Source: JAABRT01 sp038259155
Lineage (GTDB): Bacteria; Gemmatimonadota; Gemmatimonadetes; Gemmatimonadales; Gemmatimonadaceae
Direction: 5' to 3'
Assembly (NCBI GenBank): GCA_038259155.1
Contig: JBBSPE010000153.1
Span: forward strand, 1 to 9,952
Length of the DNA: 9,952 nt
Shown: in pieces, positions 6,309-9,952 of the stretch
How the letters are laid out: every line of letters begins with the position of its first letter
Position numbering within the stretch: position 1 is the first letter of the stretch
Translations under genes and position numbers: made by a program
Notes under the pieces: generated by a model
What the model saw: only the letters and a program-made list of their open reading frames with translations
Database searches by the model: none
Told to the model about the DNA's origin: nothing

Positions 6309-6545
6309 CTAGGTCTGATTGCAGTCGTACGTCTTGCAGAAGGAGCCGAATGGCCCGTACACCTGGCAACCCGTCTGCTCCGTTCCTACGTCTCTGCATT
6401 CGTTCCCGCCGAAGCACTTATCGGTCTCGCAGAACAGTTCGCCGACCGCGCGATTTTCCGCGCTGGCGACAGTCGCGCCTCCGAGCGCGAGGGCAGTGGC
6501 GCTGACGGCGGCAACGAGCGCGATTCGCTTGACATTGTGGCGCAT
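6309..6545 (-). CDS. Cysteine-rich secreted mini-protein 2
   Basis: The product is 78 residues from ATG 6545, preceded by GAGGA at seven bases; the in-frame ATG at 6587 lacks this and would spoil the signal peptide. Residues 1-29 (MRHNVKRIALVAAVSATALA...VASA) form a signal peptide, with Glu30 predicted first in the mature protein. Six cysteines lie at 39, 44, 50, 60, 70 and 75, with motifs FCETDKCFGGNEC, GCQVYGP and FCKTYDCN. It is the most divergent of the three paralogues: the CVFG motif is CFGG and its signal peptide differs. The mature part is acidic. It lies 81 bp downstream of the thioredoxin-like gene in the same orientation, so it is probably in the same transcript. Function is unknown. 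Confidence 0.8.
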   Translation of the reverse strand: MRHNVKRIALVAAVSATALALGGATVASAENRAVGELFCETDKCFGGNECRDVGTEQTGCQVYGPFGSFCKTYDCNQT

Positions 6546-6626
6546 TAGAGGGTCCTCAGAAGAAGTAGTTTCGATTGCCACCGTCATGGTGAAACAACCG
6601 GCATGAAGTAGGGCGTCCGAGCTTTG

Positions 6627-7223
6627 CTAGGGATAGCGTTGCGGCAACGGCGCGCCCAGCTTCAACCAATCAGATATCTCAGCAAGTCCAACTTTCCGCA
6701 GGAGGACTCTCTCGTCAGCCGCGATAGGATCGACGCTCCCAAGCACGTCCCCGATTCGTCGATCAACTACCAACAACTGCGGCGTTGCAGCCACGCCCTT
6801 GTGATCAACCGAGATGTACTTCGAGCTCGCGGTATTGAGCACGCCCTGTCCGACTGAGATTTCATCGAAGCCGCCGAACTTCGATAGATGTTCCAATCCT
6901 GAGCGAGCACTGATCTCGCGCGCGACCCCAATGCGTACGAAACCCGAACTGTCTTTGAGGGCTGTTGATCTGAGCAGAGTCGCAATCGCCCCAACCGTTT
7001 CCGGAAGGTCCGGCGCATTCGAGGGCCCGCAGCGCGACGAGCCAACGTAAACGAGGACGAGCTGTCGACCAGGCCGGGGCACCGCTTCGATGCTTGCCTC
7101 ACTCGCTTCGGTTCGCAAGGGCAGCTCCGAGTGTGAGGCAGCTGCTCGGCCTGCAAAGAGGCTCGCCGCGAAGAGCACTGACAACCCCAGTATCCAGCTG
7201 CCCAGTTTGCGCTTCTGTTCCAT
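6627..7223 (-). CDS. Exported thioredoxin-fold protein with CGPS motif
   Basis: The product is 198 residues. ATG 7223 has GGAGG about six bases upstream, which favours it over the ATG at 7238. Residues 9-29 are a hydrophobic export segment (signal peptide or anchor) ending near GRAAAS. A beta strand QLVLVYVGSSRCGPSNAP (54-71) is laid out like a thioredoxin active site, with C65-G-P-S68 where CxxC is usual. The loop AATPQLLVVD (145-154) carries the expected cis-proline (P148) facing the active site. It therefore looks like a periplasmic TlpA/redoxin-type protein with a single active-site cysteine. That would fit a monothiol, isomerase-like or peroxidatic role rather than a standard dithiol reductase. 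The gene sits between a propeller gene (43 bp gap) and a six-cysteine peptide gene (81 bp gap), so handling the peptides' disulfides is a plausible but unproven job. Confidence 0.72.
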   Translation of the reverse strand: MEQKRKLGSWILGLSVLFAASLFAGRAAASHSELPLRTEASEASIEAVPRPGRQLVLVYVGSSRCGPSNAPDLPETVGAIATLLRSTALKDSSGFVRIGVAREISARSGLEHLSKFGGFDEISVGQGVLNTASSKYISVDHKGVAATPQLLVVDRRIGDVLGSVDPIAADERVLLRKVGLAEISDWLKLGAPLPQRYP

Positions 7224-7266
7224 ACGATCCCTCCACAAGAGAGCGGGTAGCGTTCGTTCTGAAGGA

Positions 7267-8427
7267 CTAGGGAATTCGAAAGACTAGTATGCGAGGATAC
7301 GGATCGTTTTGGAAACCATACGCGCGAGTGCCGGTGATGGCGCTCAAGACTGGAAATCGGTCTGACACGAACTGCCCCTTTCCAGATGCAACATCCAAAA
7401 CGTACGTGTCGAGTTTCATCCACTCCCGCCGATCGATCATCGATTCTAGAGTGGAAGACGAAACCTGGACAAGCGCAAATCGATTTCCGACGGGAGTGAT
7501 TCGCCTTACATAGGAGTGGTCGGCCCTTTCTGGATCGATGCCGATTGCCCAGCGTCCGTTGCCGTCTGGCTCGTAGGTCTCGTGGCCAATCACGAACGCA
7601 TTGAATCTCGCCGTCCAGCTCGCTTGACCATTTCTATTGAAATATCGAACGAATGGAAGCTTCGAAAGAGCGTGAATCGATGCCCCATCCGGCATGCACG
7701 CCACAGTGCCTTCCGACATGACACCACGAACTAGCCCAGACTCTGCGTCGTAAGCTGAACCAAAGGATCTGATCGTTCGACCCGCGCGATCCGACACCCG
7801 AATCACAGGGTAGGCATTCCCTACGGGAAGCGCTGTCGTCATGTACGTGTACAACAGACCGTTCGCACCACATCCACCTGTGACCGCAGCCGTGGAGGGA
7901 ACGACTCGCTGGAGCGAGACCCGTGCCCTGTCCGTCGACGTGATGTACTTGGTGCCAAGAACCGCGTCGACCACCGCAAATGTCGAGTCATTCTCAACCC
8001 AACCCGACCAGGGCGACCTGAAATCCAGCGGGCCGCTGCCCTCACTGCCAAAGTTGAACGCCGGATCTCCGTTCCGTTCAAACACCCTCACCATCTGAAA
8101 CGCATTGTCCAACATGAAGATGCGACCTGAAGAATCAACATCCACGTCTCGAATCCTTCCCAGAACCGTTGCCTGCGGTCCATCATACGTTCCTATGGAG
8201 TCGACGCGCACCATTCGCCTGAGTCGCGCTGCGAATGCGTCGAGTTCTGCAACTCCACTCGAAGCGGTAGATCGAAGGATCGCGATTGTCGGCCCCTTCG
8301 ACTGCAGGTTCAACGCGTCTGGATGCGTGCCAGCTGTCTGTGCGCCAGCACTTCCGACGGACACGAAAACAGCGTGCAGGATCATGATGCTGGCAGCACA
8401 CCTGCTGCTTCTCTTTTGAACTCGCAT
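7267..8427 (-). CDS. Secreted 6-bladed beta-propeller protein of the mini-protein cluster
   Basis: The product is 386 residues from ATG 8427, with AAGG about seven bases upstream. The frame is open to 8661, but that stretch is the antisense-frame shadow of mini-protein 3. The N-terminus is a signal peptide (SIMILHAVFVSVGSAGAQ, cleavage near residue 29). Blade features include IRDVDVDSSGRIFMLD (92-107) and FNFGSEGSGPLDFRSP (124-139), the latter equivalent to the GSGPGEFRSL motif of the other two propellers in this window. GC content is visibly lower than in the flanking IS. It begins 13 bp after mini-protein 3 stops and ends 43 bp before the thioredoxin-like gene, so it is almost certainly co-transcribed with them. 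A role in binding the peptides is inference. Confidence 0.85.
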   Translation of the reverse strand: MRVQKRSSRCAASIMILHAVFVSVGSAGAQTAGTHPDALNLQSKGPTIAILRSTASSGVAELDAFAARLRRMVRVDSIGTYDGPQATVLGRIRDVDVDSSGRIFMLDNAFQMVRVFERNGDPAFNFGSEGSGPLDFRSPWSGWVENDSTFAVVDAVLGTKYITSTDRARVSLQRVVPSTAAVTGGCGANGLLYTYMTTALPVGNAYPVIRVSDRAGRTIRSFGSAYDAESGLVRGVMSEGTVACMPDGASIHALSKLPFVRYFNRNGQASWTARFNAFVIGHETYEPDGNGRWAIGIDPERADHSYVRRITPVGNRFALVQVSSSTLESMIDRREWMKLDTYVLDVASGKGQFVSDRFPVLSAITGTRAYGFQNDPYPRILVFRIP

Positions 8428-8440
8428 GCTCTTGCCTTGG

Positions 8441-8677
8441 CTACTCAATGTTGCAGTCGTACGTTTTGCAGGTACCGTTGCCAGTATAGGGTTGAATGTC
8501 ACAGCCCCATTGTGCAGTGGTTGTATCGCAGAATAGTCCAAAAACGCAGACATTCTGTTCGCAAAATACGGCTTCATCGGCAGAAGTGGGTTCCGCATTT
8601 GCGCTACCAACTCCAATGAACGCGCCGCCTCCAAGCACAAGCGCGGAGACGACCCCGGCAAGAACTCTCTGATGCAT
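8441..8677 (-). CDS. Cysteine-rich secreted mini-protein 3 (first gene of the cluster)
   Basis: The product is 78 residues. ATG 8677 is chosen over the in-frame ATG at 8704 because AAGGAG lies seven bases upstream and a compact signal peptide follows (MHQRVLAGVVSALVLGGGAF...SANA, cleavage after residue 28). Glu29 would begin the mature peptide. Cysteines are at 39, 44, 50, 59, 70 and 75, with motifs FCEQNVCVFGLFC, GCDIQP and TCKTYDCN. It is closer to mini-protein 1 than to mini-protein 2; the signal peptides also match (MHxRxLAxxxV). The mature part is strongly acidic, with one Lys and eight Asp/Glu. An IS630 element ends 43 bp upstream, so the native promoter may be cut off. No known family is recognised. 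Confidence 0.82.
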   Translation of the reverse strand: MHQRVLAGVVSALVLGGGAFIGVGSANAEPTSADEAVFCEQNVCVFGLFCDTTTAQWGCDIQPYTGNGTCKTYDCNIE

Positions 8678-8720
8678 CGTTCGACTCCTTGAAAGAAGTG
8701 TCATGAGTGATTCGCAGCTA

Positions 8721-8730
8721 TTGACCCGGC
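8721..8730 (+). repeat. IS630 left inverted repeat
   Basis: TTGACCCGGC is the perfect 10-bp outer part. About ten mostly unmatched bases follow, then a second matching block TTGAC at 8741-8745, overlapping the transposase stop region. The partner is at 9824-9833. Confidence 0.85.
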
Positions 8731-8744
8731 GGCTTTGTAGTTGA

Positions 8745-9779
8745 CTATGCGGCGTAGGCGATCAATGGGTGTTTGAAGTACCGCGCCACCAGGTCGGTGC
8801 GCCGTTGAATGCGCCGGGCGTGTCGGTGCACCTTGGCGTGCAGATCCTGCGCATCGCGCGCCGGCACGTCGCGCGCCAGACGGCCTTTCAGATCCCCGTT
8901 GAAGTACTCGCTGGGATTGCGCTCGGGCGAGTACGCCGGCAGGTAAAAGACGCGAATCGTTTTCGTGTGCACGGCGAGCCACTCGCGGACGGCCTTGGCC
9001 TTGTGCACGTTCAAATTGTCGAGAATGAGGAAGACCATGCGTCCCGCCGCGCGAATCAGGCGTTGCATGAACCGAATGACATGCCGCGTAGTCAAGGAGC
9101 CACGATAGATCATGAACCGCACCGTCCCTTGGTTGGTGACGGCGGCCAGGAGCGACAGACTGTTCCGGCGTGCGGGAATCCGGACCACGGGCGGCCGACC
9201 GCGTGGCGCGTAGCCGCGCGGCCGCACACTGTCGCTGCGCACCCCCGTCTCGTCGCCCCAGTTCAGTTCCGCCTTGTGACGACGGGCGAGTGCCTTGATC
9301 TTCGGAAACTCGACCTCCAACCACTGCGTCACCGCCGCGTCGTCCTGCTCGTACGCGCGTCGCGATGCCTTCTGCGGCGTGTAGCCCCAACGCGCGCAAT
9401 AGTCCCCGACCGCGCGGACGGACAACGCGACCCCGAACTTGACCCGCACCAACTCGCGAATCGCCGCCCGCGACCAGAGCGCGAACGGCAGGGCCAGTTG
9501 ATCCGGATACTTCCCGCAGATGAGGTGCTGGGCACGGCGCTCATCCGCGGGCGACAACGCGCGCCGCACGCCAATCGGCCGGCCGCCGCGTGCGACGGTG
9601 TCCTGTTGCGCGGGGTCGGCCGACAGCGTGCGCACCAAGGTGGAGACATACGTGCGCGCGTAGCCCGTAATGAGCGCGATCTCCGTCTTCGTCCGTCCCT
9701 GCGCATGCAGCGCCAGCACTTGTTGGCGGAGCACGATGCGCGCATCCGTGCTGGCGCGACGACGATCAGAGGGCGGCAT
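8745..9779 (-). CDS. IS630-family transposase
   Basis: This is an intact 344-residue DDE transposase. Residues 12-55 form an N-terminal helix-turn-helix (LRQQVLALHAQGRTKTEIAL...GYARTYVSTLVRTL). A winged or second helix-turn-helix region follows near 100-130. The catalytic domain has WGDE with D176, FLILDNLNVHK with D254, and YSPERNPSEYFNGDLK, where E291 completes the DDE triad (36 residues after D254). The length is normal for the family. The start is ATG 9779: a consensus promoter leaves no room for a leader, and no Shine-Dalgarno sequence is present. The stop is at the left inverted repeat. The opposite strand has a long open frame (8769-9836), which is a GC-skewed shadow and not a gene. 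Confidence 0.93.
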   Translation of the reverse strand: MPPSDRRRASTDARIVLRQQVLALHAQGRTKTEIALITGYARTYVSTLVRTLSADPAQQDTVARGGRPIGVRRALSPADERRAQHLICGKYPDQLALPFALWSRAAIRELVRVKFGVALSVRAVGDYCARWGYTPQKASRRAYEQDDAAVTQWLEVEFPKIKALARRHKAELNWGDETGVRSDSVRPRGYAPRGRPPVVRIPARRNSLSLLAAVTNQGTVRFMIYRGSLTTRHVIRFMQRLIRAAGRMVFLILDNLNVHKAKAVREWLAVHTKTIRVFYLPAYSPERNPSEYFNGDLKGRLARDVPARDAQDLHAKVHRHARRIQRRTDLVARYFKHPLIAYAA

Positions 9780-9784
9780 GCACG

Positions 9785-9813
9785 ATCATACTGCACGCGA
9801 CGCAATCTGTCAA
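9785..9813 (-). promoter_or_regulatory. Near-consensus promoter giving a leaderless transposase mRNA
   Basis: On the minus strand TTGACA (9808-9813) and TATGAT (9785-9790) are 17 bp apart. Only five bases (CGTGC) separate the -10 box from the ATG at 9779, so transcription should begin at or next to the start codon. The -35 lies in the inner part of the terminal repeat, where transposase binding could shut it off. Confidence 0.7.
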
Positions 9814-9823
9814 GTAGTTTAGT

Positions 9824-9833
9824 GCCGGGTCAA
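9824..9833 (-). repeat. IS630 right inverted repeat
   Basis: GCCGGGTCAA is the reverse complement of the left end. The inner TTGAC block (minus strand, 9809-9813) also matches the left end and at the same time forms most of the transposase -35 box. Confidence 0.85.
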
Positions 9834-9835
9834 TA

Positions 9836-9952
9836 GCAGGCCACGGACATTCGTGCGGCGCGTCCGGCGCGCGGGCATTGTCAACGCACGTCGCTCTGAG
9901 CTGACGATGCGCGTCAGACTCAGGAAGTCGATTGCGCATGCGAGCGCGGCGC
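9836..9952. other. Flanking DNA right of the IS, no gene recognised
   Basis: These 117 bp were next to the mini-protein cluster before the IS inserted. A TTGACA on the minus strand (9879-9884) has no acceptable -10 at normal spacing. A GCGCG-TCCGG-CGCGC inverted repeat sits at 9858-9872. No coding frame can be supported. Confidence 0.4.

Larger units (their letters stand above)
8721..9833 (-). mobile_element. Complete IS630-family insertion sequence
   Basis: The 1113-bp element is bounded by inverted repeats starting TTGACCCGGC and flanked on both sides by TA (8719-8720 and 9834-9835). Removing it and one TA rebuilds C-TA-G within GCAGCTAGCAGG, the CTAG-type target known for IS630. It carries one intact transposase gene with its own promoter. 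The size, target choice and transposase all agree, and nothing suggests decay, so the insertion is probably recent. It lies just upstream of the mini-protein cluster, in the same orientation. Confidence 0.88.

Noticed and set aside
6061..6417. Minus-strand 118-residue frame covering the gap between mini-proteins 2 and 1
   Set aside because: It reads the mini-protein 2 C-terminal codons in another frame and has Arg-rich composition; the mini-protein frames have strong ribosome sites.
8769..9836. Plus-strand 355-residue open frame antisense to the transposase
   Set aside because: Arg/His/Pro-rich composition without domain motifs. The minus-strand frame has complete DDE transposase motifs, so this is a GC-driven shadow.
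1..9952. CRISPR arrays, tRNA or rRNA genes, riboswitches
   Set aside because: No regularly spaced direct repeats, cloverleaf-type structure or rRNA-like segment was found on reading both strands by eye.

Overview
The window is GC-rich DNA, somewhat lower in GC between about 5.7 and 8.7 kb. It looks like an accessory region of a Gemmatimonadota-type chromosome. That placement is inferred from three secreted 6-bladed beta-propeller proteins, a tricorn-protease remnant, and genes starting at GTG or without a Shine-Dalgarno sequence. No rRNA, tRNA or CRISPR array is visible. Almost all intact genes lie on the minus strand.

Left part (1-2470). A secreted 6-bladed beta-propeller gene runs off the left edge. 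Divergent from it is a small helical protein gene that overlaps a nucleotidyltransferase gene (AbiEii/MNT type) whose middle has been lost. Convergent with these is an intact type II toxin-antitoxin pair: a ribbon-helix-helix-type antitoxin and a PIN-domain (VapC) toxin with a GTGA overlap. It has a near-consensus promoter overlapped by an inverted-repeat operator.

Middle (2690-5710). There is a secreted alpha/beta hydrolase, a divergent decayed N-terminus of a tricorn-like protease, a lipoprotein-type 6-bladed beta-propeller, and a 64-residue N-terminal stub of an IS4-family transposase.

Right part (5850-8677) is the most interesting region. Transcribed right to left are a cysteine-rich secreted mini-protein, a secreted 6-bladed beta-propeller, an exported thioredoxin-fold protein with a CGPS motif, and two more paralogous cysteine-rich mini-proteins. 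The three mini-proteins (77-78 aa, about 49-50 aa mature) keep six cysteines, Glu as the predicted first mature residue, and a C-terminal C-K-T-Y-x-C-N signature. Their pairing with a propeller and a thioredoxin-like protein recalls the NVEALT peptide / propeller neighbourhoods of Bacteroidota. That comparison is an inference, not a homology demonstrated here.

Right end (8719-9835). A complete IS630-family element (1113 bp, inverted repeats, TA duplication at a reconstructed CTAG site) lies immediately upstream of the mini-protein cluster and in the same orientation. Its transposase has a consensus promoter placed so that the mRNA would be leaderless. Read-through could reach the cluster.

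Overall the region mixes defence-type genes, mobile-element debris and decayed genes with an intact, apparently uncharacterised exported peptide/propeller/thioredoxin cassette.
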